Assembly (NCBI GenBank): GCA_963791575.1
Contig: CAWBSY010000011.1
Location: 1-64,000 of the forward strand
Length of the DNA: 64,000 nucleotides
From: JAOAPG01 sp963791575
GTDB taxonomy: Bacteria; Acidobacteriota; Terriglobia; Terriglobales; Acidobacteriaceae
Reading direction: 5' to 3'
Shown here: in pieces, positions 45,652-54,739 of the stretch
Layout: each line of letters starts with the position of its first letter
Numbering within the stretch: position 1 is the first letter of the stretch
The notes under the pieces: model-generated
What the model was told of the DNA's origin: nothing
Databases searched by the model: none
The model's input: the letters and a program-made list of their open reading frames with translations, nothing else
Made by a program: the position numbers and the translations under genes

Positions 45652-47671
45652 ATGTCACTAATCGGCAGTTTTACGCTCCTCCTCGCCCTCGCATTGAGTG
45701 CATATTCATTTCTAGCTGGCATTCTGGCCCTATCTCGCAAGGGCGCTGGGTCAGAGCGACTGGGCGAAACCGCTCGTCGCGCAGGCATCGCCACCTTCGC
45801 GTTGGTATTCTTGGCAGCGATCGTGTTGATGATCTGCCGCGTTTTCCAATGATTTTTCTATCGCCTATATTTTTCATCACAGCAATCGCGACCTGCCAGG
45901 ACCTTATAAGTTCGCCATGCTCTGGTCGGGACAGGAAGGTTCGCTGCTGTTCTGGTCATTATTGTTATCGGCATATGGATTGGTTCTGCGGCTGCGCTAC
46001 AAAACAGACAGCCGCTTGTTTGCTATGCTTCCATGGTTATCGCGGGCGTTCAGCTATTTTTCTCTCTGCTGCTGAATTTCGCGGCTCCCCCATTTGCCAT
46101 CTGGCCGGCGCGCTCTCCAGCGGACGGTGCCGGCTTAAATCCGCTGCTGCAATATCCCGAGATGGTGATCCATCCTCCAATGCTTTATCTGGGATATGTC
46201 GGCTTCACGTTCCATTCGCTTTCGCGCTGGGAGCACTGATCATGCGGTATCCAGGCGAAAAGTGGATTGCGATCACCCGCCGCTGGACCATGGTCACTTG
46301 GGGTTTCCTAACGTGCGGAGTTTTTCTCGGTGCGCACTGGGCTTATTCGGTATTAGGTTGGGGCGGATACTGGGCATGGGATCCGGTCGAGAATGCCTCA
46401 TTGATGCCATGGTTACCGGCACCGCTTTTCTGCACTCCGTAATGATGCAAGAAAAACGCGGCATGATGAAAACCTGGAACATGTGGCTGATCTTTTCCAC
46501 GTTCATGCTGACTGTTTTTGGCACGCTTCTCACTCGTAGCGGCCTGGTAAGTTCGGTGCATGCATTTGCCCAATCGTCTATTGGAAATGGTTCGTTGTCT
46601 TTTTAGGAATCACATTCTTAGTGTGTCTCTTCTCTTTATGTGAAGAATCGTGATCATCTGCGCAGCGAAAACAAACTGGAGTCGCTAATCTCGCGAGAAT
46701 CCAGTTTCCTGTTTAATAATCTGCTCTTGCTGGTGGCGTGCTTTACCGTTCTTTGGGGAACACTCTTTCCCAAGATTTCCGAGTGGGTGCAAGGACAAAA
46801 GTTACAGTTGGCGCTCCATTTTTTAATCGCGTAAACATTCCGGTAGCGCTGCTGCTCCTGCTGCTGACGGCAGTGGGCCCATCTGCTCGCGTGGCGCAAA
46901 ACATCATGGGAGAGCTTGAAGCGAAACTTCCGCTGGCCGGCGATTGGTGCGGTCGATTGTCGGTGCAGTCGTGGTGCTTTTCGGCATGAAGCCGTGGCAA
47001 GATCAGTCGTACTTTCTATTCGCTCATGACCATCATGCTTTCGGTGTTGGTTGCGTTCACCGTCGCTTCTGAATTCATCCGCGGCGGGCGAGTCATCTCA
47101 CAGCAAAACTGGCCAGAACCTATTTGCGTCGATGGTCCAACTAACGCGCCGGAACACTCGCCGATATGGTGGCTACATCGTTCACTTCGGCGTCGTCGTA
47201 ATCATGATTGGATTCGCCGGGTCCGCATTCAATCAGGACAAAGAGCAGGAAATGGCATATGGCGACAAAATGAGCCTCGGCACTTACACTCTCGTGTGCC
47301 GCTCTTACACGCAAGATGACAATCCGAACTATGGCAGCGAATGGGCCGTGATGGATGTCTTCCAGCGAGGCAAGCAGATCGCGACGCTCACCCCGGAACG
47401 CCGTTTCTACAAAGCTAGCCAGCAGACTTCAACCATGGTGGCGAACCGCTCGACTCTGAAGGAAGACCTTTATGTCGTCTACGAAGGTCAGAATCAGGAT
47501 ACGGGCCGTCCGATTATCAAAGTTCATCTCAATCCTCTGGTGATGTGGATTTGGATCGGGGTATGGATCATGATCGTCGGCACAGTCATCGGCCTGATTC
47601 CGAGCACGATGGCAATGCGAGTTGCTGCTCCGGCTCGTCTTCAAGCAGAACCCATCGGAGCAAGCCGTTGA
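45652..47671 (+). CDS. ccmF: Cytochrome c heme lyase subunit CcmF (at least seven frameshifts)
   Basis: CcmF is the polytopic membrane protein that, with CcmH/I, transfers heme from CcmE to apocytochrome c. Fragments in several frames join into one protein of about 670 residues. They include MSLIGSFTLLLALALSAYSF, LPGPYKFAMLWSGQEGSLLF, LNPLLQYPEMVIHPPMLYLG, FAFALGALIMRYPGEKWI, the heme-handling motif GWGGYWAWDPVENASLMPWL, TWNMWLIFSTFMLTVFGTLL, TRSGLVSSVHAFAQSSIG, KVTVGAPFFNRVNIPVALLL, RRNTRRYGGYIVHFGVVVIM and FYKASQQTSTMVANRSTLKE. The ending LNPLVMWIWIGVWIMIVGTV leads to the stop at 47671. Exact break points are hard to place in 45850-47040. The stop overlaps the ccmH start (TTGA). Confidence 0.9.
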
Positions 47672-48168
47672 AACGCCCACTCGCTTTCCGGACGTACTCT
47701 CCGAAACGCATGGGGCAACTCAGTCTCTTGCTATTCGCTCTTTTCGGATTTTTGGGTGCAGGAGACGAGCCGACCCGGGTCAACGATCTCGGCCATCGCT
47801 TGATGTGCGTCTGTGGCTGCAATCAGATTCTGCTCGAATGCAATCACGTCGGGTGCACCTACTCCGACCGAATGCGCGATGAACTGGTCGCTGCGGTAGA
47901 TAAGGGCGACAATGACGATTTAACGTTGCAATGGTTCGTGCAGAAATATGGGACCACGGTCTTGGCAGCGCCCACCGCAAAGGGATTTAATCGCGTGGCC
48001 TGGATCATGCCATATCTGGCGCTGGTGCTCGGGTTAGCGACCGTAGTTGTGATCGTTCGCACCTGGAAGGATCGTCCGCTTTTGTTACGCACCGACGCCG
48101 TTCCTCCGGTACATGGAGCGGAGCTCGATTACTTCCGCGCTCGAGCCAGGAAGGATACCGAATTATGA
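47668..48168 (+). CDS. ccmH: Cytochrome c maturation thiol protein CcmH
   Basis: 166 residues if TTG 47668 is used, coupled to the ccmF stop; an ATG at 47710 is the alternative. It has a signal/anchor (GQLSLLLFALFGFLGAGDEP). The redox region is LMCVCGCNQILLECNHVGCT, where acidobacterial proteins have C-x-C-G-C instead of the proteobacterial L-R-C-x2-C. YSDRMRDELVAAVDKGDND and LQWFVQKYGTTVLAAPTAKG follow, then the membrane helix WIMPYLALVLGLATVVVIVR. CcmH keeps the cytochrome c CXXCH thiols reduced. The next gene starts inside its stop (ATGA). Confidence 0.9.
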   Translation: MKRPLAFRTYSPKRMGQLSLLLFALFGFLGAGDEPTRVNDLGHRLMCVCGCNQILLECNHVGCTYSDRMRDELVAAVDKGDNDDLTLQWFVQKYGTTVLAAPTAKGFNRVAWIMPYLALVLGLATVVVIVRTWKDRPLLLRTDAVPPVHGAELDYFRARARKDTEL

Positions 48169-48485
48169 GCGTGGCTTTGCTGACCTGCATCTTCGTTACT
48201 CTCGCTACCCTGGTTTATGTTTTCTATCTTCCTGGAAAGCTGCATCTTGGCCCAGAAAAAACTCGGTTGATTTATTTACGAGAGCGTCAGGAAGTGGTTT
48301 ACGACAATCTGCGCGATCTGAATTTTGAATATAAAGCCGGCAAGTTTCCGGAGAACGATTATCTGGCGATGAAAACATCATTGGAAGAAGAAGCGGCGGG
48401 AATACTCGCAGAAATTGATCGCCTGGAGCACGCTCCGGCGCCGCCACTGTCGAAACTCCGCAAAAACAAGGGAGCGAGAGTTTGA
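48165..48485 (+). CDS. ccmI: Short CcmI-like protein
   Basis: 106 residues. One N-terminal membrane helix (ALLTCIFVTLATLVYVFYLP) is followed by the helical region of CcmI-type proteins, RQEVVYDNLRDLNFEYKAGK and FPENDYLAMKTSLEEEAAGI. The long TPR part of proteobacterial CcmI, which holds apocytochrome c, is absent. It overlaps ccmH by 4 bases and the next gene starts inside its stop codon (TTGA). The family assignment rests on the helix-hairpin motif and the position after ccmFH. Confidence 0.7.
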   Translation: MSVALLTCIFVTLATLVYVFYLPGKLHLGPEKTRLIYLRERQEVVYDNLRDLNFEYKAGKFPENDYLAMKTSLEEEAAGILAEIDRLEHAPAPPLSKLRKNKGARV

Positions 48486-49819
48486 AATTGTCCATAAATA
48501 TAGGTCCCGACGGAGCTAAGCGTATCGCGCGGACGAGATGGACCGCTGCCTCCATTTTGATGTTTCTTGTCTTAGTGTTTTCGACGAACGCGGCCTTTGC
48601 CGAAACTCTCACGGGAACTTTGACTAACGGCACCACTCATAAACCTGCGGGCGGCGACGAAGTAATTCTGATCAAGCTTGCGCAAGGTATGGAAGAGGCC
48701 GGCCACACCAAGGCTGATGCTAAAGGCGCATTCAGTTTCACCCTCGACGATGCCAAAGCTCCTCACCTGATTCGCGCCATTCACCAGGGCGTGACTTACC
48801 ACCGCATGGCTCCTCCGGGAACCACTTCGGTTGACGTCGAAGTTTATGACGTCGCGAAGAAGATTGAAGGCTTGAGTGTCACGGCCGACGTGATGCGCTT
48901 TCAGGCGCAGGGAAACCAGTTGCAAGGGATACGGCTGTTCGCTGTAAACAATCCCTCCCAACCGCCGCGGACACAGGCCAGCGAACAAAATTTCGAGTTC
49001 TATCTTCCAGAGGGCTCAGAGATCGATCAGACCATGGCGATGACGGCAAATGGTCAGCCGATCAATTCCCCAGCAATTCCGGGGAAAGAAAAGAACAGAT
49101 ACGCGTTTAACTTTCCCCTGCGCCCAGGAGAGACCCAGTTTCAAGTCGTGTATCACCTGCCGTATAGCGGGCAACTAAGCGTTGATCCGAAGTCGCTTTA
49201 CGGCACCCAGCATTTTGTTGTAATGCTGCCCAAGTCGATGCAATTTACAGCAGGCTCAGGCGCGGCATTTCAAGCCATGCAGGATCCGCGGCAATCGGAC
49301 GCAATCGTCGAAGTGATTTCTAAAACGCAAGTCGGTCAACCTCTCGGTTTCAAAATCGCGGGTACGGGCGCTTTAGCGGAAGCGAAAGACGACGCAGAAG
49401 GATCTCCGTCGCCAGTAGGCGGAGAGCAAGCCAGCGCACCGCAAAGTCGCGATTCACGTCCCGGAGGCGGACTTGGACCTCCTAGCGATGCACCAGACCC
49501 GTTGGAAAAATATCGCTGGCCTATCCTCGGGGGATTTGCCGTTTTGTTGGTAGCCGGTGCTTTCTACATCGCGAGCCGTTCGAGAACAGCGACCGTTCCG
49601 GACTACGCAGATACGGAACTCGCCGACCTTCCAAGAACTCCAGCGCCGGCGCGTGATTCCTCTAACATGCTTTTGCAAGCCTTGAAAGACGAACTGTTTC
49701 AGCTGGAAGTCGAGCACAAGCAGGGCGGAATTTCGCAAGCCGAATACGAAAAAGCGAAGGCGGCCTTGGACCAGACGCTGGAACGAGCTTTAAAGCGAGC
49801 TTCCGTGAAGAGCACCTGA
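48482..49819 (+). CDS. ccm-linked periplasmic/membrane protein with CcmI-like tail
   Basis: 445 residues. N-terminal signal (AASILMFLVLVFSTNAAFAE), then a carboxypeptidase-regulatory-like Ig fold (TLTGTLTNGTTHKPAGGDEV, AGHTKADAKGAFSFTLDDAK). Another beta-rich domain follows (EFYLPEGSEIDQTMAMTANG, FPLRPGETQFQVVYHLPYSG), then a Pro/Gly-rich linker and a membrane helix near residue 345 (YRWPILGGFAVLLVAGAFYI). The C-terminal 45 residues, MLLQALKDELFQLEVEHKQG and ISQAEYEKAKAALDQTLERA, resemble the cytoplasmic helix hairpin of the CcmI-like gene immediately upstream. The TTG start overlaps the upstream stop. The operon position and that tail suggest a role in cytochrome c maturation. No enzymatic motif seen. 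Confidence 0.75.
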   Translation: MKLSINIGPDGAKRIARTRWTAASILMFLVLVFSTNAAFAETLTGTLTNGTTHKPAGGDEVILIKLAQGMEEAGHTKADAKGAFSFTLDDAKAPHLIRAIHQGVTYHRMAPPGTTSVDVEVYDVAKKIEGLSVTADVMRFQAQGNQLQGIRLFAVNNPSQPPRTQASEQNFEFYLPEGSEIDQTMAMTANGQPINSPAIPGKEKNRYAFNFPLRPGETQFQVVYHLPYSGQLSVDPKSLYGTQHFVVMLPKSMQFTAGSGAAFQAMQDPRQSDAIVEVISKTQVGQPLGFKIAGTGALAEAKDDAEGSPSPVGGEQASAPQSRDSRPGGGLGPPSDAPDPLEKYRWPILGGFAVLLVAGAFYIASRSRTATVPDYADTELADLPRTPAPARDSSNMLLQALKDELFQLEVEHKQGGISQAEYEKAKAALDQTLERALKRASVKST

Positions 49820-49874
49820 CTTTTTGTTGCCACGTGAGCGAGGATACGAAATCGGCTGAAAAAAAGAGCAACTG

Positions 49875-51152
49875 CTATGTGAGTTTCGCCTCGGCCTCCG
49901 CGAGCCGTTTCGTTAAGAATCGCCGCTCTGTGTCGTTTGCGGCCAGCGACAGCGCCCGCCGATAAGCATTGGCTGCATCGGACCATCGTTCAAGCCGCCG
50001 CAGCAAATCCCCTTGAGCCGCCGGCAATAGATGGTACCCATGAAGCTCGCCTCTCGCTTCAAGCTCGTCGATCAGGCGAAGACCTGCTGACGGACCTTCA
50101 TCCATTGCCACTGCCACAGCGCGGTTAAGCTCGATTACCGGTGACGGCTGTAAGCGCAGCAGTACGTCATAAAGCTTCGCAATCTGCGCCCAGTCTGTCT
50201 TATCGGAGCTACCGGCTTGTGCGTGCAAGGCGGCGATAGCCGCTTGTACAGAATAGGGGCCTGCCGGAGCGCCTCGCAACGCGGATTCCACCAATGCCAG
50301 CCCTTGAGCAATCTGTTCCTGATTCCATCTTCTCCGATCCTGCTCTTCAAGCAGAAGCATCTCTCCGTCGGCTGCTGCCCGAGCATCGCGGCGCGAATCG
50401 TGGAGAAGCATGAGTGCGAGCAGGCCTTGAGCGTCGGGTTCTTTAGGGAGCAACTCACAGATAAGCCGCCCCAGGCGGATTGCCTCAGAACAGAGTTCGC
50501 GCCGTATCAAGACGTCGCCCGAAGCCGCGTTGTAGCCTTCGTTGAATACGAGGTACACAACGAGCATGACCGCAGCAAGGCGCTCTGTTAAGTCCTCTTT
50601 TGGAGGAACCCGGTAAGGGATGCGTGCGTCTCGTATCTTTTGTTTCGCGCGCACCAGACGTTGCGCCATGGTTGGACCTGGAGTTAGAAACGCTTTTGCG
50701 ATTTCTTCGGTTGTGAGCCCGCATAGAGTTCGCAAAGTAAGGGCAACTTGCGCTTCGATGTTCAGAGCAGGATGGCAGCATGTAAAAATTAAGCGCAGCC
50801 GGTCATCGCTCAGCATGGAGTCTTCAGTCTCGTCTTTCGAAATTTCGACGAGCGGATCATTTACCACCGGATCACTGACGAGCTGTTCCTGGAGAGCAGC
50901 GACCCTCTGCAACTCCTCGCGTTTGTTCTCGAAACGGCTTCGCCGCCGCAATAAGTCAACGGCTTTGTTGCGCGCCGTCGAAACCAACCATGCTCGCGGA
51001 TTGACCGGAAGTCCTTTCACGGGCCATTGCTCAAGTGCAACCGCAAAAGCTTCTTGAGTGACTTCTTCAGCCAGATCAAAGCTGCCGAGGAGCCGGATAA
51101 GCGTAGCCAGAATCCTTCCCGACTCCTCGCGATAGATTTGCTCGATATTCAC
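49875..51152 (-). CDS. ECF42-type RNA polymerase sigma factor with TPR-like C-terminus
   Basis: 425 residues from GTG 51152 (VNIEQIYREESGRILATLIR). I prefer this to an in-frame TTG at 51191 because it gives the family's normal start. Sigma-2 domain: SFDLAEEVTQEAFAVALEQW and NPRAWLVSTARNKAVDLLRR. Sigma-4: LTLRTLCGLTTEEIAKAFLT and MAQRLVRAKQKIRDARIPYR. The long C-terminal half (VYLVFNEGYNAASGD, LLPKEPDAQGLLALMLLHDS, VELNRAVAVAMDEGPSAGLR) is the TPR-like extension that defines the ECF42 group. It is adjacent to a DGPF protein, the hallmark partner of ECF42 factors. The start is 37 bases from the stop of that partner. Confidence 0.93.
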   Translation of the reverse strand: MNIEQIYREESGRILATLIRLLGSFDLAEEVTQEAFAVALEQWPVKGLPVNPRAWLVSTARNKAVDLLRRRSRFENKREELQRVAALQEQLVSDPVVNDPLVEISKDETEDSMLSDDRLRLIFTCCHPALNIEAQVALTLRTLCGLTTEEIAKAFLTPGPTMAQRLVRAKQKIRDARIPYRVPPKEDLTERLAAVMLVVYLVFNEGYNAASGDVLIRRELCSEAIRLGRLICELLPKEPDAQGLLALMLLHDSRRDARAAADGEMLLLEEQDRRRWNQEQIAQGLALVESALRGAPAGPYSVQAAIAALHAQAGSSDKTDWAQIAKLYDVLLRLQPSPVIELNRAVAVAMDEGPSAGLRLIDELEARGELHGYHLLPAAQGDLLRRLERWSDAANAYRRALSLAANDTERRFLTKRLAEAEAKLT

Positions 51153-51191
51153 CGGATATCTCTTAAATAGAGAGTATCCGCTGAATTGCAA

Positions 51192-51557
51192 TCAGACCAG
51201 ACTGGGGATGTTGACCGGGACAATGGGCCTGACTTCCACCGAGCCAAAACGTGCTCCGGGAATTCGCGCTGCGAGTCCAATAGCCTCATCCAAATCTTTG
51301 GCCTCAACCAGATAATATCCACCAAGTTGTTCCTTGGTCTCTGCGAACGGGCCGTCGGTGACCAACCGCTTGCCATCGCGGACACGGACAGTTGTGGCTT
51401 TCGAGATAAGATCCAGTCTGTTTCCGCCTTTGTACTGACCACTGCTGGCAATATTCTTGGTGAAATCCATGTATTCGCCGGTAATCTTGCCCTTTTCGGC
51501 GTCCGTCTGGTTCTCAAAGGTGTTTTCGTTAGTGTAGATAAGCAGCAGATATTGCAT
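51192..51557 (-). CDS. YCII-related DGPF-domain protein
   Basis: 121 residues. MQYLLLIYTNENTF is the standard N-terminus. The conserved TDGPFAETKEQLGGYYLVEA gives the group its name. DEAIGLAARIPGARFGSVEV and the closing VEVRPI are typical. DGPF proteins nearly always sit next to ECF42 sigma factors and are thought to act in the same pathway; the biochemical role is unknown. It is the first gene of the minus-strand pair, followed by the sigma factor. Confidence 0.93.
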   Translation of the reverse strand: MQYLLLIYTNENTFENQTDAEKGKITGEYMDFTKNIASSGQYKGGNRLDLISKATTVRVRDGKRLVTDGPFAETKEQLGGYYLVEAKDLDEAIGLAARIPGARFGSVEVRPIVPVNIPSLV

Positions 51558-51690
51558 TTTGTTAGGCCTCCTTAGCCTGCACTACTGGTTAGTCGAACAG
51601 GCGGTCGATTCTCGACAGTTTGAACGTGATTTATTTTCAAAGTTAAAAATACTTCAGAGATACTCGACAACGACAGTGCTGGCACTCCGC

Positions 51691-52269
51691 CTAAATCCTG
51701 GGCAGAGCGGCGGGTACTTTTCGCCGGTATTCGCGATACGCTTCTCCGAAGCGCTGATCTAACTCCTTATCCTCCAGACGGATCATAATCGCGCCAGTCA
51801 CCACGGCAAATACGGTCAAGCTGTAGCAGACTAGCAGCCCTGTTCCGACACTCCAGGCCAGCATTTCGCAAAGATGCGCCAAATAGACGGGATGGCGAAC
51901 CCGGCCACGAATTCCTGACGTGACCAATCTCTGTTCGCCGTTTTGAGGCAAGAGTTCGGGAAAGCCGCCGAGTTGCTTGGCGCTGAATTCCGCACCTGAA
52001 AGCCTATAAATCATGATCCCAGTTGCGAACAGAACGGCTGCGGGAAGCCAACTCCAGGCAGTGTTATAGAGCGAAATACTCCGCCAAGGCGCCGTGATCA
52101 GGCCCACCACGATCCACATGACGATCCAGAGAGGTAACAGCACGCGATAAGGTGAACGAGAACGCGAGCGCCAATAGCCCACGTGAGGATGGATGAGCAA
52201 CCAGAACGATGGAATAGTGGAGTAGACAACGCAAGCGACCCACCCGAGCCAATGAAGAAGTTGAATCAT
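51691..52269 (-). CDS. Isoprenylcysteine-methyltransferase-like membrane protein
   Basis: 192 residues with about five membrane helices (LLHWLGWVACVVYSTIPSFW, PLWIVMWIVVGLITAPW, AAVLFATGIMIYRLS and others). The C-terminal SAM-binding motif of the ICMT/PEMT family is visible: GIRGRVRHPVYLAHLCEMLA and, at the end, LEDKELDQRFGEAYREYRRK. Members methylate various lipids or isoprenoid-cysteine; the bacterial substrate is generally unknown. It is 133 bases upstream of the DGPF gene. Confidence 0.8.
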   Translation of the reverse strand: MIQLLHWLGWVACVVYSTIPSFWLLIHPHVGYWRSRSRSPYRVLLPLWIVMWIVVGLITAPWRSISLYNTAWSWLPAAVLFATGIMIYRLSGAEFSAKQLGGFPELLPQNGEQRLVTSGIRGRVRHPVYLAHLCEMLAWSVGTGLLVCYSLTVFAVVTGAIMIRLEDKELDQRFGEAYREYRRKVPAALPRI

Positions 52270-52342
52270 GGAGCATCTTGCTGCTCGTTTCGCAAATGGA
52301 AAGCGGAGCGCGATTGTCCCTACGCGGTCTGATTCAGAAAGA

Positions 52343-54640
52343 TTATTTTCCCCGGATCACTGTCTTCGCCGAGTTCATATTGTCGTAGCGGTCATAGACT
52401 CGCACTACTACTACATGCTCAAGCTGCGTAGGAGACGAATTCTTCTCGGCCATCGCGTTCGAAATTGAAACGGCCGGATCAAGTTCCCTGGGCAAAGCCG
52501 CCTGAAAATCATAGCTCTCGATCTTTGAATCGGAGAGTTGGCCTACCGGCTCAACAAATTGCCAGTCTCCCGCATCGATGGAGTATTCGACGCGTTTGAT
52601 GGACGAAAAACTATCTGAAGCACGGAATGCCACATGAATGTGTCCATTCCCTTCCGAGGCTTTCAAACTTTCAATTTGCGGTGGCGTGGTATCCACTTCG
52701 AATCTCGTGCTTTCTCTTTCCGCTGTTAGCGCGTCATTCGGAGAATGTGAGGGGGAGTCAGATGCGACGACCTTGACGGTGTATCCGCCATCCGGCAAGA
52801 GAGACGCATCGAAGGAATAGAACTTGTCCGTGATGTTGTCCTTGAGCAACAGCCAGCGCTGTTCGCCATCGCCCCGATAGTAGACCGAATAAATCATCTG
52901 ATCGTCATTTTCGTCATGCACGGCCCACTTGACTCCGATCGACGTGCGGTCATGAGTAGTCGGAGGCGGGGCATCGAAGTGCGGCTGATTATTCCCATTA
53001 CCTCCACCTGTATCAGGCAACTTGGGCAACGGTTGGTACCGCACTCCTACCTGGACCGAGACATCATCGAAATCTGGCGCAACATTTTTTGGCAGATAGT
53101 TCAACGCTACGCTGTCCAGCCGCGGCGCTGGATTGCCTGATTTCAACACCGCTTTCCACTGCACAAACCTCGCGGGAGGAGCGCCAACTTCGGCATTTTT
53201 TTGTGAGTCGATCTCTTTCCAAGGGCTCCAGTTGCGGTCGGGATTGTCCACATTCCCGCTACGGGCAAACAGCTCGACATTTCCGGCGCCGCGAAATTCA
53301 GCGCGCCCCCACCGAGAGAAGATGTGAGCATCAAAGACATCGCTCTCGTAGGTACCCTCGGCAGCAGACGAAGCTCCTAGCAAAAAAATCTTCCCCAAAT
53401 TGCTGGTAGCAGCATAGAGTCCGCCGTTTGGTGCATTGGCAAATGCAGTCACTTGGCTGGCGGTAGCCTTCAAGAGGTCGGTATATTCGTCTTCGCCATC
53501 AATCGAAAAAATGTGCCCCTTGTTGCCCGTGCCGGCAAGAAGATGCCCATGCTCGTCGAAGGCGAGAGCGTAGACGAGATCGTCATGAGAGGTCCATACA
53601 CGCTGCGGCGAATCATCCGAGGCGATTCTATAAATTTCTGAGCCACCCGCAGCACCAGAACCAGCTCCTGGAAATCCGCCCATGATCAAAGGTGCGTTCG
53701 AAGCCGTGCCTGGCGCGTTTCCACCAGGTTTGTCGCCGCTTCCGGCTACCACCGATGGTGCGGTGATTTGAATTGCGGCAAAGTTGGACGCAGCGCTCGA
53801 ATGCTTTTCTCCCACTCCCGCGGCATAGATATTTCCAGTCTTATCGACAGCTAATGCCGTGATTTCTTTCTTAGGCGCGCTGTAGAGAACGAAGCCTTCA
53901 CCCTTCGGGGAGATTCGGTAGATAAGGCCGCTCCCGTCGGAACCGGCAATCAAGTTCCCTTTTGTATCCAGTGCGAGCGTTCGAATATGAGCTTCATCAC
54001 TCTTGAAAAACAAGGCGTGATCGCCGTTCGGAGTAACACGGAAAATCTCTCCGTGGTCTCCTGTGGCGACGAATAAGTTGCCCGCATCGTCGCGCAGAAG
54101 GTCCCAAATGTATTTTGCGCCGGGATCGAAATAGACGGAAGAGGTCCACTCGGAAGTCTCGTCGGATTTGTCTTTGCTTACTTTGTCGTTCGCATTTTTT
54201 CCGGATTTTGCAGCGGCCGCTGCATGATGTTCAAGTTTGTAGACTTTGCCGTCTGGGTTGGTGGCTGCATAGATGACTCCATGCTTGTCTATTACCAAGG
54301 ATTGCACTTGCAATTCCTGAGGCTGGAAAATAACTGCGGTCTGACCGTCTGCCGTGATTCGATACACGCGAGCCGGGGCACCGGTTGCTGCGTACAATGT
54401 TCCGCTTGCATCGGCTACGATCGACCAAATGTACGTGGATGGAGTCGCCGTTATTGACTTAAATCCAGGCGCCAGTTCCAATCCTCCTCGGCTGCGAATA
54501 GCAACGCCATTCGTCGTGCCCTTGGCAAGTTCATCGAACTTGGATTGCTCCCAGGTGCGAGTTCCCTCGCCGAAGGCGTTGTTAATCAGGAGTAATAGGC
54601 TGGAAAGAAAGAGTAAGCACTTAACTACGCGGATATACAA
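52343..54640 (-). CDS. Secreted beta-propeller protein with C-terminal Ig-like/FN3-like domains
   Basis: 765 residues, signal peptide VVKCLLFLSSLLLLINNAF. The N-terminal half is a propeller with repeated YIWSIVADASGTLYAATGAP, DLLRDDAGNLFVATGDHGEI, TLALDTKGNLIAGSDGSGLI, ALAVDKTGNIYAAG and ALAFDEHGHLLAGTGNKGHI. A Gly/Ala-rich loop and Lys/Ser-rich insertion lie between blades. The C-terminal third has W-R-R-A-E-F-like and Y-S-V-Y-Y-R segments (IGVKWAVHDENDDQMIYSVY, GYTVKVVASDSPSH, VEYSIDAGDWQFVEP). Uncertain function; the modular secreted nature and the T-T-P-P-Q-I linkers fit a surface or carbohydrate-associated protein. It lies next to the S55 peptidase. Confidence 0.75.
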   Translation of the reverse strand: MYIRVVKCLLFLSSLLLLINNAFGEGTRTWEQSKFDELAKGTTNGVAIRSRGGLELAPGFKSITATPSTYIWSIVADASGTLYAATGAPARVYRITADGQTAVIFQPQELQVQSLVIDKHGVIYAATNPDGKVYKLEHHAAAAAKSGKNANDKVSKDKSDETSEWTSSVYFDPGAKYIWDLLRDDAGNLFVATGDHGEIFRVTPNGDHALFFKSDEAHIRTLALDTKGNLIAGSDGSGLIYRISPKGEGFVLYSAPKKEITALAVDKTGNIYAAGVGEKHSSAASNFAAIQITAPSVVAGSGDKPGGNAPGTASNAPLIMGGFPGAGSGAAGGSEIYRIASDDSPQRVWTSHDDLVYALAFDEHGHLLAGTGNKGHIFSIDGEDEYTDLLKATASQVTAFANAPNGGLYAATSNLGKIFLLGASSAAEGTYESDVFDAHIFSRWGRAEFRGAGNVELFARSGNVDNPDRNWSPWKEIDSQKNAEVGAPPARFVQWKAVLKSGNPAPRLDSVALNYLPKNVAPDFDDVSVQVGVRYQPLPKLPDTGGGNGNNQPHFDAPPPTTHDRTSIGVKWAVHDENDDQMIYSVYYRGDGEQRWLLLKDNITDKFYSFDASLLPDGGYTVKVVASDSPSHSPNDALTAERESTRFEVDTTPPQIESLKASEGNGHIHVAFRASDSFSSIKRVEYSIDAGDWQFVEPVGQLSDSKIESYDFQAALPRELDPAVSISNAMAEKNSSPTQLEHVVVVRVYDRYDNMNSAKTVIRGK

Positions 54641-54739
54641 AATTTATACCTCGAAGAAACTGGGAAAGTTCAGGTTATCACTAACAAGGTTGGACAGCAG
54701 ATCTCCTGCCAGGAATCTAGGACTGTTCGCACCGGATCG

